Shown: piece after piece, positions 1 through 5,815 of the stretch
How the letters are laid out: the number at the start of each line of letters is the position of its first letter
Position numbering within the stretch: the first letter of the stretch is position 1
Source: BRH-c54 sp036567945
GTDB taxonomy: Bacteria > Bacteroidota > Bacteroidia > Flavobacteriales_E > Vicingaceae
Direction of reading: 5' to 3'
NCBI GenBank assembly: GCA_036567945.1
Contig: DATCTM010000063.1
Location: forward strand, 1 to 23,453
DNA: 23,453 nt
Program-made: the position numbers and the translations under genes
Notes under the pieces: generated by a model
Seen by the model: the letters and a program-made list of their open reading frames with translations, nothing else
The model's database searches: none
What the model was told of the DNA's origin: nothing

Positions 1-365
1 TAAGCTCCTGCTAAATCTAAAATTAAAAACCAAGTTGGTGCAGGCAACATGTAAGCATTTATGGCTCCTCCTAAAAAGAAGAAAGCTCCAATGGCTAAAG
101 CAAATTTAATTTTGTTGGTAGCAGCAATTTTAGCAGCCACAAATGCCCCTACTAAAGTTCCTAAAGCATGGGCTAAAAACGGAAAAATATAATGCTCCGG
201 ACCAAATAAGTGCATGGTGCTTTTCAACCCTTCCATGGTGGTAATATCTGCTCCGTTTGGTGGTGGAATAATAGAGCCACTTATCATAATAATTCCCATA
301 TTGACAGCACTACCCACTACTAAACCAAGTACTACGGCTAAAATATTTCTAAGAATAGGATGCAT
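1..365 (-). CDS. Partial multi-pass membrane protein, C-terminus outside the window
   Basis: Reading the minus strand from an ATG at 365 gives 121 codons without a stop before the window edge, so the C-terminus is missing. The product begins MHPILRNILAVVLGLVVG and has about three hydrophobic segments (residues ~5-30, ~58-80 and ~85-105), with many small residues, so it should sit in the inner membrane. The start fits a Bacteroidota promoter (-7 box 388-395) about 20 bp upstream. I recognise the general look of a conserved Bacteroidota integral membrane protein but cannot assign a function or a named family. It is chromosomal, outside the mobile region. Confidence 0.75.
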   Translation of the reverse strand, partial: MHPILRNILAVVLGLVVGSAVNMGIIMISGSIIPPPNGADITTMEGLKSTMHLFGPEHYIFPFLAHALGTLVGAFVAAKIAATNKIKFALAIGAFFFLGGAINAYMLPAPTWFLILDLAGA

Positions 366-387
366 AATTTTTGTTTTAAATTAGATA

Positions 388-395
388 CAAATATA
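388..395 (-). promoter_or_regulatory. -7 promoter box for the partial membrane protein
   Basis: The minus strand reads TATATTTG, a perfect match to the Bacteroidota sigma-ABfrA type -7 consensus TAnnTTTG. The ATG lies 22 bp downstream, giving a short leader. The -33 element is not clear. Confidence 0.5.
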
Positions 396-443
396 TTGAT
401 TAATTTTTTCTAATTTAAAGAAGTTGGTTAGCGCAATTATTAC

Positions 444-752
444 TTAAAGCCGTCCCATTGAATATGAAAAGAACAATATCATAAACGAAAACCCTAATGG
501 AATACCAATAAGTAAGGATAACAACATACTTTTTGTACTTTTTAGGTATTGAAATAAAATGAACAGCAAACAACTTAACACATAGGTTGGAATAAAATAA
601 AAAACTAACACCACTAAATTACCTGTTTGAAATAAATCTGCAACGCTATGTGTTTTTCTATCTAAATAAAAGAGTCCGAAGCAAGCTAATACAACAATTA
701 ACGCGCTAAAAAAATAATAGTAACGAGCGAATGAGAGATTTATACTATTCAT
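444..752 (-). CDS. Small three-helix membrane protein of unknown function
   Basis: This 102-residue protein has three clear hydrophobic stretches (residues ~11-30, ~43-68 and ~76-97) separated by short charged loops such as DRKTHSVADL and KSTKS, so it is predicted to be an inner-membrane protein. There is no cleavable signal peptide and no catalytic motif that I recognise. It lies downstream of the ssb gene on the same strand but is separated from it by a strong terminator at 843-880, so it should have its own promoter. The ATG at 752 is the only reasonable start. Confidence 0.6.
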   Translation of the reverse strand: MNSINLSFARYYYFFSALIVVLACFGLFYLDRKTHSVADLFQTGNLVVLVFYFIPTYVLSCLLFILFQYLKSTKSMLLSLLIGIPLGFSFMILFFSYSMGRL

Positions 753-842
753 GGAGTTAATTTTTTTTCACTTAAACGAAAATGTTACTTTTTTTATTGC
801 TGATGATTAAAACAATATCAAATTTTGATTGTCCTTAATCAA

Positions 843-880
843 ACAAAAAAAAGACGGAACACCTGTCCGTCTTTTTTTGT
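843..880 (-). terminator. Rho-independent terminator after ssb
   Basis: A stem GACGGA/TCCGTC, extended by an A-tract before it and a T-tract after it, lies 16 bp past the ssb stop codon. The A/T symmetry makes it usable on both strands; ssb is the gene it most directly serves. Confidence 0.8.
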
Positions 881-895
881 TTAGGTTGTGAAAAA

Positions 896-1234
896 TTATT
901 TCTTTCCGCCTAACATGAGTAATTCATTTACTACTACTTCGGTAATGAATTTTTTATTACCTTCTTTATCTTCGTAGCTTCTACTGGTTAACTTACCTTC
1001 AATAGCTACTTCGTTTCCTTTAGTAAGGTATTTTTCTACTATTTCGGCAGTTTTTCCCCAAGCTACTAAGTTGTGCCATTGTGTTTCTTTAACTGTTTCG
1101 CCTTTAGCATTTTTATACGATTCGTTGGTGGCAATAGCAAATTTGGCTAGTTTTTTACCGCTTTCTAAGTTAATAATTTCAGGTGCATTACCTAAGTTTC
1201 CAATTAATTGTACTTTGTTTCTTAAATTGTTCAT
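896..1234 (-). CDS. ssb: Single-stranded DNA-binding protein, short form
   Basis: The 112-residue product is one OB-fold SSB domain. It begins MNNLRNKVQLIGNLGNAPEI and shows the typical VQLIGNLG, KFAIATNESYKN, TQWHNLVAWGKTAEIVEKYLTKG and AIEGKLTSRSYEDKEG blocks. SSB binds single-stranded DNA in replication, repair and recombination. The usual full-length bacterial form has a disordered linker and an acidic C-terminal tip that recruits partner enzymes; here the protein stops at LLMLGGKK, right after the OB fold, so the interaction tip is missing. Short SSB paralogues are common in Bacteroidota, so this may be a second, specialised copy. The start is well supported by the family N-terminus. The tandem transposons begin about 110 bp upstream of it. 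Confidence 0.93.
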   Translation of the reverse strand: MNNLRNKVQLIGNLGNAPEIINLESGKKLAKFAIATNESYKNAKGETVKETQWHNLVAWGKTAEIVEKYLTKGNEVAIEGKLTSRSYEDKEGNKKFITEVVVNELLMLGGKK

Positions 1235-1345
1235 AATACTAAAATTTAAATGGTTTATAAAAAGTTTTATTTAGTAATCCTGATTCGTTCAGAATTGATG
1301 GTGCAAAGTAAAGACGGCTCTAAAAAAACACTCGGTTTCTAATTA

Positions 1346-1353
1346 GTTACTTT
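1346..1353. repeat. Target-site duplication, left copy (GTTACTTT)
   Basis: An exact 8-bp GTTACTTT abuts the left TIR of transposon 1. The same 8-mer stands at 9323-9330 and 13061-13068, always directly outside a TIR. An 8-bp duplication is the size known for IS1595-family insertions. Confidence 0.85.
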
Positions 1354-1384
1354 GGCAACTATCCCTTTAAATACAGAAATGAAT
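1354..1384 (+). repeat. Left terminal inverted repeat of transposon 1
   Basis: Read inward it starts GGCAACTATCCCTTTAAATA and continues CAGAAATGAAT. It matches the reverse complement of 9292-9322 with no mismatch over 31 bp. The inner part leads into a promoter (-7 box at 1394-1401). Confidence 0.9.
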
Positions 1385-1393
1385 TATTATTGT

Positions 1394-1401
1394 TATTTTT
1401 G
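1394..1401 (+). promoter_or_regulatory. Left-end promoter of transposon 1, near-leaderless
   Basis: TATTTTTG is a perfect TAnnTTTG box. It lies exactly 14 bp after the ACAGAAA of the TIR, the same spacing as at the left end of transposon 2 and at the internal TIR-like site 3468-3491. The ATG of the following gene starts only 4 bp after the box, so the transcript should be leaderless or nearly so. Confidence 0.6.
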
Positions 1402-1404
1402 AGT

Positions 1405-1884
1405 ATGAAAAAGAAAAAAATAAAGAAAAAAGAAAAGTATAGTGATAGAAATTATAGACGTTTCGAGGAATATAGACTACATGCTTTACAGAATATGTTT
1501 TATTCTATACAAAGAACTGATTTGATAATTATTTCTGTTTCTACCGGAGGAATAATAATTTTACTTTCATTTATTGATTCTTTATATGAAAATAAAGAAG
1601 TGTTAGATATTGATGGAAAAATATTAGTATTCTCAAGTATAATAAGTTTTGTTGGTACAATATTTATAAATATATTTAGCCAATTTACTGCTAAGAAATA
1701 TCATGATTTAGAAGCAAATTGGGCATTAGAAGAAATGAATGAAATGAATAAAGTGGAAAAAGAAGATGTTAAAGACGGTAAATGGTATGATAAATTGACA
1801 ATTTGGGGTAACAGAGTTTCTTTTGCAACTCTTTGTATTGGAGTAGTATTATCTCTTATCTTATTATATAAAATTATTTTTTAG
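1405..1884 (+). CDS. Cargo membrane protein with basic N-terminus, unknown function
   Basis: I use the ATG at 1405 rather than the TTG at 1390, because the promoter box overlaps the upstream codons. The product is about 159 residues. It starts with an extremely basic tract (MKKKKIKKKEKYSDRNYRRF), then has two hydrophobic segments (about residues 42-58 and 74-92), an acidic or polar loop rich in E and K, and a final hydrophobic helix ending the protein (LCIGVVLSLILLYKIIF). It is predicted to be an inner-membrane protein of three helices. No family is recognised. As the first gene behind the built-in left-end promoter it is typical passenger cargo. Its last codons overlap by 11 bp the end of a convergent micro-ORF. 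Confidence 0.7.
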   Translation: MKKKKIKKKEKYSDRNYRRFEEYRLHALQNMFYSIQRTDLIIISVSTGGIIILLSFIDSLYENKEVLDIDGKILVFSSIISFVGTIFINIFSQFTAKKYHDLEANWALEEMNEMNKVEKEDVKDGKWYDKLTIWGNRVSFATLCIGVVLSLILLYKIIF

Positions 1885-1966
1885 GTTTTGTAGGTCTTCC
1901 CCCACCTGATGGAGAACCTTTAATTATATCGGGTTCATCCCCCCCTCCTAAATCTTGCTTTGCCAT
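1874..1966 (-). CDS. Micro-ORF 3: 30-residue peptide with GGGRP tail
   Basis: The third of three consecutive minus-strand micro-ORFs. It reads MAKQDLGGGDEPDIIKGSPS followed by GGGRPTKPKK. Like its two neighbours it starts with MAK and ends in a glycine run, a GRP core and a lysine/proline tail. It begins 4 bp after the stop of micro-ORF 2, a spacing suggesting translational coupling. Its end overlaps the 3' end of the convergent membrane-protein gene. It is the most acidic of the three. The shared end pattern is the reason to believe it is translated; no family is known to me. Confidence 0.45.
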   Translation of the reverse strand: MAKQDLGGGDEPDIIKGSPSGGGRPTKPKK

Positions 1967-1970
1967 TTTA

Positions 1971-2117
1971 TTACTTTTTAGTTGGTCTTTTAGGTCTTCC
2001 TCCACCAGAACCTGCTCCTTTTGGTCTTCCTCCACCAGAACCTGCTCCTTCAGTTAGGGGTTTCGGTTGGTGAGTTGGTTTGGAGGTTGGTTTAGACTGT
2101 GGTTTTGATTTTGCCAT
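1971..2117 (-). CDS. Micro-ORF 2: 48-residue AT-hook-like peptide
   Basis: The product begins MAKSKPQSKPTSKPTHQPKP, continues with two copies of GAGSGGGRPK, and ends RPTKK. The GRP flanked by lysine and arginine resembles the AT-hook core, which binds the minor groove of AT-rich DNA; two such cores 10 residues apart would suit bivalent binding. The rest is proline/lysine-rich and surely disordered. The two internal units are also a DNA-level direct repeat. The ATG lies one base after the stop of micro-ORF 1. DNA binding is an inference from the motif only, and a secreted or structural peptide is also possible. Confidence 0.5.
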   Translation of the reverse strand: MAKSKPQSKPTSKPTHQPKPLTEGAGSGGGRPKGAGSGGGRPKRPTKK

Positions 2118-2118
2118 T

Positions 2119-2271
2119 TTACTTCTTTTTAGGTTGTTTTGGTTTTCCTCCCCCTCCTGTACTAGCCCTCCCTACCTCTTGAGTTAGTTTAGTTGATACA
2201 CTGCTTCTTTTTCTTATGTCAACCTTTTTTCCCTTTACTTCTGATTTTTTATTTGAATTAGATTTAGCCAT
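2119..2271 (-). CDS. Micro-ORF 1: 50-residue basic peptide with GGGGKPK tail
   Basis: I choose the ATG at 2271 (MAKSNSNKKSEVKGKKVDIR) over an in-frame ATG at 2316, because 2271 lies just downstream of a perfect promoter box at 2291-2298 and gives the same MAK start as the two following ORFs. The peptide is lysine-rich and ends TGGGGKPKQPKKK, the shared tail but with K in place of R in the GRP core. It is the first cistron of a three-gene micro-operon. The function is unknown; nucleic-acid binding is plausible from charge and motif. Confidence 0.55.
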   Translation of the reverse strand: MAKSNSNKKSEVKGKKVDIRKRSSVSTKLTQEVGRASTGGGGKPKQPKKK

Positions 2272-2290
2272 CTTTAATACTTTATAAAAG

Positions 2291-2298
2291 CAAATATA
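2291..2298 (-). promoter_or_regulatory. -7 box of the micro-ORF operon
   Basis: The minus strand reads TATATTTG, a perfect consensus, 20 bp before the ATG of micro-ORF 1. The region 2300-2410 is almost pure A/T and holds the back-to-back promoters of this operon and of the Panacea operon. Confidence 0.55.
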
Positions 2299-2410
2299 TA
2301 AAATATATGTACTCATATTATAATAACTACAATATTTTTAAATGATTATATATTAATATTTTATTGTTAATAATTAACATAAAAGTTATTTTTATATTAT
2401 ATATAATATA

Positions 2411-2418
2411 TATCTTTG
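2411..2418 (+). promoter_or_regulatory. -7 box of the first Panacea operon
   Basis: TATCTTTG, a perfect TAnnTTTG, stands 10 bp before the ATG at 2429. This implies a leader of only a few bases. Confidence 0.6.
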
Positions 2419-2428
2419 TACCATACTT

Positions 2429-2995
2429 ATGGGACTAAAAGAAAAAAAAATATTAAATTCTATAATTTTTTTCGCTGCCAAATCATCTGGTAAAAAAATC
2501 AATCGGCTTAAATTAATGAAATTATTATGGATAGCAGATAGGTTGCACTTAAATAAGTATGGCAGATTAATTCTAAAAGATTCTTATTGTGCAATGCCAC
2601 ATGGGCCTGTTCCTTCTGAAACATTAGATTTAGTACAGAGTACTCAAGAAGGTTTTTTTAGTGTAAAAAGTTTTGATATAACTGCTGATAGTAATTTTAA
2701 TGAAAAATATTTTTCTCATTCAGACCTTGAAATAATGAATCTAACTTGGGATGAATTTGGAGATAAAGACCAATTTCTATTACGAGATTTTTCACACAAA
2801 TTTCCAGAATGGAAAAGATTTGAAAAAGACCTTAAAAATAATAAAAAACCTAATAGCTACCCTATCCTTATGGATGATTTTTTCTTGAAGCCATCAGAAG
2901 ATTTAGAAAATTTCAACTATCATAATAACGAAGAGAGTGTATTATCTAAATTAAGATACCAGGAATATAACTCCATTCAAGCTAAACTATTATAA
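2429..2995 (+). CDS. Panacea (DUF4065/SocA-like) antitoxin
   Basis: The 188-residue product has the Panacea signature: IIFFAAKSSGKKINRLKLMKLLWIADRLHLNKYG near the N-terminus and the conserved MPHGPVPS turn at about residues 56-63, followed by helices ending in a FPEWKRFE block. Panacea domains act as the antitoxin in diverse two-gene toxin-antitoxin modules, and related proteins adapt substrates to proteolysis (SocA, GepA). The partner gene starts 2 bp after the stop codon, so the pair is a tight operon with the antitoxin first. The family call is confident. Antitoxin activity towards this particular neighbour is inferred from the arrangement, which recurs in transposon 2. Confidence 0.85.
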   Translation: MGLKEKKILNSIIFFAAKSSGKKINRLKLMKLLWIADRLHLNKYGRLILKDSYCAMPHGPVPSETLDLVQSTQEGFFSVKSFDITADSNFNEKYFSHSDLEIMNLTWDEFGDKDQFLLRDFSHKFPEWKRFEKDLKNNKKPNSYPILMDDFFLKPSEDLENFNYHNNEESVLSKLRYQEYNSIQAKLL

Positions 2996-2997
2996 AA

Positions 2998-3453
2998 ATG
3001 GTGGATTTACCACCAGAATATATACTTTCAACTACTCTAAAAGTAGGTATTGTATATAAATTTTCAGCGGAAGAGTATATTAATTCAGATATACCGCATT
3101 TCTTTATTGTTGTAGCTATTGATGATGATGAAATATATACTGTAAACAGCACATCTCAAAAAAATAATAAAATCAAATTTTTCGATAAAAAAGGTTTAGA
3201 TTATTCAGGACTTGTTTTTATAAAACCTGATACTGATAATGGGTTTACTCACGATGATAATTGTGTAAACTGTAATGATTATTATAGTTTCTCAAAGCAA
3301 TCATTATTAACAAAGATAAATTCTAATAATTTTGAAATTGCTGGAACAATTTCTTATAATCATTTTGACCAAATTAGAAATGGAATTTGTAGTAGCCACA
3401 TAAATGATTTACCTTGTGATATGCTTATTCATCCTGATGATGATTTGGCGTGA
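2998..3453 (+). CDS. Putative toxin partner of the Panacea protein
   Basis: The 151-residue protein begins with a run of predicted beta strands (TTLKVGIVYKF, HFFIVVAIDDDEIYTVNSTS) and is acidic, ending HPDDDLA. The opening pattern G-x-I/V-Y-x-F, then P-x-F-F/L-x-V, then a DD turn and a strand ending in S can be laid over the partner of the second Panacea gene (11344-11802). That resemblance suggests a PemK/MazF-type barrel, but overall sequence similarity is low and no catalytic residues are certain. It is translated 2 bp after the antitoxin, as expected for a toxin-antitoxin module. It could instead be an unrelated DUF adopted by the Panacea antitoxin. Confidence 0.55.
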   Translation: MVDLPPEYILSTTLKVGIVYKFSAEEYINSDIPHFFIVVAIDDDEIYTVNSTSQKNNKIKFFDKKGLDYSGLVFIKPDTDNGFTHDDNCVNCNDYYSFSKQSLLTKINSNNFEIAGTISYNHFDQIRNGICSSHINDLPCDMLIHPDDDLA

Positions 3454-3467
3454 GTATAATATTTATA

Positions 3468-3512
3468 ACCACTTACCTTAAATACAGAAACAAAGTAAAT
3501 TAATTAACTTTA
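3468..3512 (+). repeat. Internal TIR-like sequence with promoter
   Basis: 3468-3491 reads ACCACTTACCTTAAATACAG then AAAC, a degenerate copy of the inner part of the transposon TIR. Fourteen bases after its ACAGAAA (3484-3490) stands TAACTTTA (3505-3512), a 7/8 promoter box with the same spacing as at the true left ends. It is either a captured left end or a nested remnant, and it drives the gene at 3532. Confidence 0.5.
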
Positions 3513-3531
3513 CCCCCTATAAAGTTGATTA

Positions 3532-4509
3532 ATGAACCTATCAGAAGAAGAAAAAATAGAAGCTGTTAATTCATGTATTGAAATCTTAAACTCATCTTTT
3601 ACAAAATATGAAAAAGAAGTTTTTAGTAACTACTTAAAAGTAATTGGAAAAACAGATATAGAGTTTTTTATGATTGGTTTAGGTTTTACTTATGAAAACA
3701 ATAATCGTCCAGAAGTAGATATAATTAAATTATCTATTTTTAGCGAGAAACTTCTTGAACCTCTATCTAAAGAAGAATTGAAAGTTGTACATGATTTTTT
3801 CTTATTAACTCCATCAATACTTTCTGTTTATGCAGAGTTTTTTAAACGAGAGAGGGCTTTATATCCTTTGTTATATCTTTATGAAGGATATTTAAATCAC
3901 TACAATAAAATAATTGATAGATTTTTTCTTTCGAGCATAGATGAGGATAGTATTGAAACTCGTAATCTTATTACTGTATGGATAGAAAATGTTAAAGAAC
4001 GAATTGCTGATGTTAAAGAACAAATTGCTTTTACTGAAGCACAAGCAGAAAGTGAACAACTACAATATGAAGAGCCACAGCTTATTCCTAAATTAATTTG
4101 GAATGAAAAATATGAAGGGAGGTTAAATAAAATATCTAAAAAACTTTATAGACTTAAATTGACCGATAAGCCATTGTCCTTTGAACAAGCATTTAGAAAA
4201 AAAATACCCGCCAAATGGAAAGGAACTCCCCAACTTTTAGCTTACCTTCTATATTCTATAAATCAAAAATCTACAACCGATACCATAATTGAAGGTTCTG
4301 ATAATTATGGATATATGAAAACTGCATTATTTTATTTTACCAACTGCGATAGCGATTTATATTTTTCCTTAAATATTAATCTTAATGACCTTTCATATAA
4401 GGTTCGTAATTCTAAAAAAAAATACAATGAAACTAAGGATATTGTTGATGATGTCCTCAAAGACGTATCTTTTTATATACCGCCAAAAACTGCAACTGAG
4501 GTACAATAG
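3532..4509 (+). CDS. Unknown 325-residue cargo protein
   Basis: This is a soluble, mostly helical, acidic protein with no signal peptide or membrane segment. Residues ~150-180 (ENVKERIADVKEQIAFTEAQ) look like a short coiled coil. The C-terminal third has a block WKGTPQLLAYLLYSIN that recalls proteins of Bacteroidota mobile elements, but I cannot name a family. It starts 20 bp after a promoter box attached to a TIR-like sequence and ends 77 bp before the tRNA gene, so it stands as its own cassette. A defence or regulatory role would be only a guess. Confidence 0.65.
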   Translation: MNLSEEEKIEAVNSCIEILNSSFTKYEKEVFSNYLKVIGKTDIEFFMIGLGFTYENNNRPEVDIIKLSIFSEKLLEPLSKEELKVVHDFFLLTPSILSVYAEFFKRERALYPLLYLYEGYLNHYNKIIDRFFLSSIDEDSIETRNLITVWIENVKERIADVKEQIAFTEAQAESEQLQYEEPQLIPKLIWNEKYEGRLNKISKKLYRLKLTDKPLSFEQAFRKKIPAKWKGTPQLLAYLLYSINQKSTTDTIIEGSDNYGYMKTALFYFTNCDSDLYFSLNINLNDLSYKVRNSKKKYNETKDIVDDVLKDVSFYIPPKTATEVQ

Positions 4510-4556
4510 CAAATTCTTAATCGCAGTAAATATTTTATCGTTTCACGACCCCAAAC

Positions 4557-4564
4557 TACCTTTG
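4557..4564 (+). promoter_or_regulatory. -7 box of the first tRNA gene
   Basis: TACCTTTG is a perfect TAnnTTTG box 22 bp before the tRNA 5' end. It supports real transcription of the tRNA. Confidence 0.55.
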
Positions 4565-4586
4565 TACTTTGTAAATCATTTTATGA

Positions 4587-4662
4587 GGGGCGTTAGTGTA
4601 GTTGGTTAACATACAAGTCTTGACACCTTGTGAGACGGGTTCGATTCCCGTACGTTCCACCA
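4587..4662 (+). tRNA. tRNA gene with abnormal anticodon loop, CCA encoded
   Basis: A full cloverleaf can be drawn: acceptor 4587-4593 with 4652-4658, D stem 4596-4599 with 4609-4612 (loop with GG), T stem 4635-4639 with 4647-4651 and a canonical TTCGATT loop, short variable loop 4631-4634, discriminator A and encoded CCA. The anticodon arm is odd. CAAG (4614-4617) pairs with CTTG (4627-4630), but the fifth pair is T against C, leaving an effective 9-base loop TCTTGACAC. Standard numbering gives anticodon TGA in a CTTGACA loop, yet the short variable loop is not that of a serine tRNA; GAC (Val) is another reading. Sixteen bases of this arm (4611-4626) recur at 4721-4736. The gene has a perfect promoter box and a terminator, so it is probably expressed. 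Confidence 0.8.
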
Positions 4663-4668
4663 TAAAAT

Positions 4669-4699
4669 AAAAAACCCCTAAATAAATCAGGGGTTTTTT
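4669..4699 (+). terminator. Terminator of the first tRNA gene
   Basis: A stem AAAAAACCCCT/AGGGGTTTTTT with a nine-base loop and a T-tract lies 7 bp after the encoded CCA. The tRNA is thus a self-contained unit ahead of the transposase. Confidence 0.85.
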
Positions 4700-4704
4700 A
4701 TGGT

Positions 4705-4736
4705 TATTCCGATAAGCGGAATACAAGTCTTGACAC
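4705..4736 (+). repeat. Hairpin plus copy of the tRNA anticodon arm
   Basis: TATTCCG ATAAG CGGAATA (4705-4723) is a perfect 7-bp hairpin. It runs into ATACAAGTCTTGACAC (4721-4736), identical to 4611-4626 inside the tRNA, exactly 110 bp away. It lies 28 bp before the transposase start, so it could be a leader, an operator or a recombination scar. Confidence 0.65.
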
Positions 4737-4763
4737 TTATGCAAATTTACTAAATATACTATT

Positions 4764-5780
4764 ATGAACATCATTGAAATTCAAAAAAAATTTAACACTA
4801 AGGAAAAATGTATTGCATTTTTAGAAAAAAAGAAATGGGGCAATAAGCCTCTTTCTCCGTTTACAGGAAAAGAAAACGTTACTAAACGTAAAGGAACTAT
4901 TTATTATCATTGCAACGATACTAATAAAGATTTTACCGTATTGAAAGATACTATTTTTGAAGCTAGTAAATTAGAACTGCCAAAATGGTTTGTGTTAATT
5001 GGTTTAATGCTGTCAGCAAAAAAAGGCATTTCAGCATTACAAATATCAAGAACCATTGGGGTAAGTTATAAAACTGCTTGGTATGCCTGTATGCGAGTAC
5101 GATGTGCTATGGTGGACGATATGGAACTACTTAACGGAATTGTAGAAATGGATGAAACTTATATTGGCGGAAAACCCAGAAAGAAGTATGTAAAAGTTTC
5201 CCCTAGTATAGCAAATATGAGTGAGGTTTCGGAAGACCGGAAAGAAGTTACAAAAAGTAAAAATAAAGTAGCCGTAGTAGGTATTGTAGAAAGAAGTGGT
5301 AAAAAAAGAGTGGTTACAAAAGTTATGGACGGATTAACATCTAGAGATATGTTGGCAATGCTAAAAAAGTATGTAGCAATTGATAAATCTATAATGATGA
5401 CAGACGAATTTAGGTCATACAAAGCATTTGACAACTATTTACAACATTTAACTGTAAATCACTCTAAAGAATATGTAAGAGAGAAAATAATACACACAAA
5501 TACAATTGAGGGGTATTGGTCTATCATAAAAAAGGGAATAAAAGGAAATTATAATGCTTTAAGTAAAAAATACTTGCCTTTTTATTTAGTGGAGTTTGCT
5601 TACAAATACAACAACAGAAGCAAGAAAAGTACTTTTAACCAAACCATTGAAAACGCCATTATTGAAGATAAATGTACGGTCAGCTATAAACCGAAAAAGA
5701 ATGTTAAGAGAATTGTATATAAACCGAAAGGAAAGGTGCTTAAAAAGGTAAAGAAAGGGATTAGGAAGAAGTCGTGTTAA
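4764..5780 (+). CDS. IS1595-family (ISXO2-like) transposase, transposon 1
   Basis: The 338-residue protein has an N-terminal region laid out like the IS1595 zinc ribbon (residues ~28-62), a helix-turn-helix-like stretch (ISALQISRTIGVSYKTAWYA, ~92-111) and an ISXO2-type DDE domain. Catalytic blocks are EMDETYIGGK, then MMTDEFRSYKAF, then TNTIEGYWSIIKKGI, with the usual EFAYKYNNR close behind. The C-terminus is lysine-rich. It should cut and join DNA at the TIRs and make 8-bp duplications. The ribbon lacks the expected CPxC pairs: only YYHCNDTNKDF keeps one cysteine, so zinc binding is probably lost. It is about 89% identical by eye to the transposase at 10328, but the DNA outside the two reading frames is not alike. 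Confidence 0.93.
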   Translation: MNIIEIQKKFNTKEKCIAFLEKKKWGNKPLSPFTGKENVTKRKGTIYYHCNDTNKDFTVLKDTIFEASKLELPKWFVLIGLMLSAKKGISALQISRTIGVSYKTAWYACMRVRCAMVDDMELLNGIVEMDETYIGGKPRKKYVKVSPSIANMSEVSEDRKEVTKSKNKVAVVGIVERSGKKRVVTKVMDGLTSRDMLAMLKKYVAIDKSIMMTDEFRSYKAFDNYLQHLTVNHSKEYVREKIIHTNTIEGYWSIIKKGIKGNYNALSKKYLPFYLVEFAYKYNNRSKKSTFNQTIENAIIEDKCTVSYKPKKNVKRIVYKPKGKVLKKVKKGIRKKSC

Positions 5781-5815
5781 GATACTTGTTGTATATGTGG
5801 ACTGTAGAACCTACA

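Noticed and set aside
4587..4662. Plain tRNA-Ser(UGA).
   Set aside because: The variable loop has four bases, not the long arm of bacterial serine tRNAs, and the anticodon stem is mispaired at the loop, so the identity is left open.
4556..4774. Minus-strand reading frame across the tRNA with the peptide MVERTGIEPVSQG.
   Set aside because: This is the well-known false ORF produced by translating the reverse strand of a tRNA gene.
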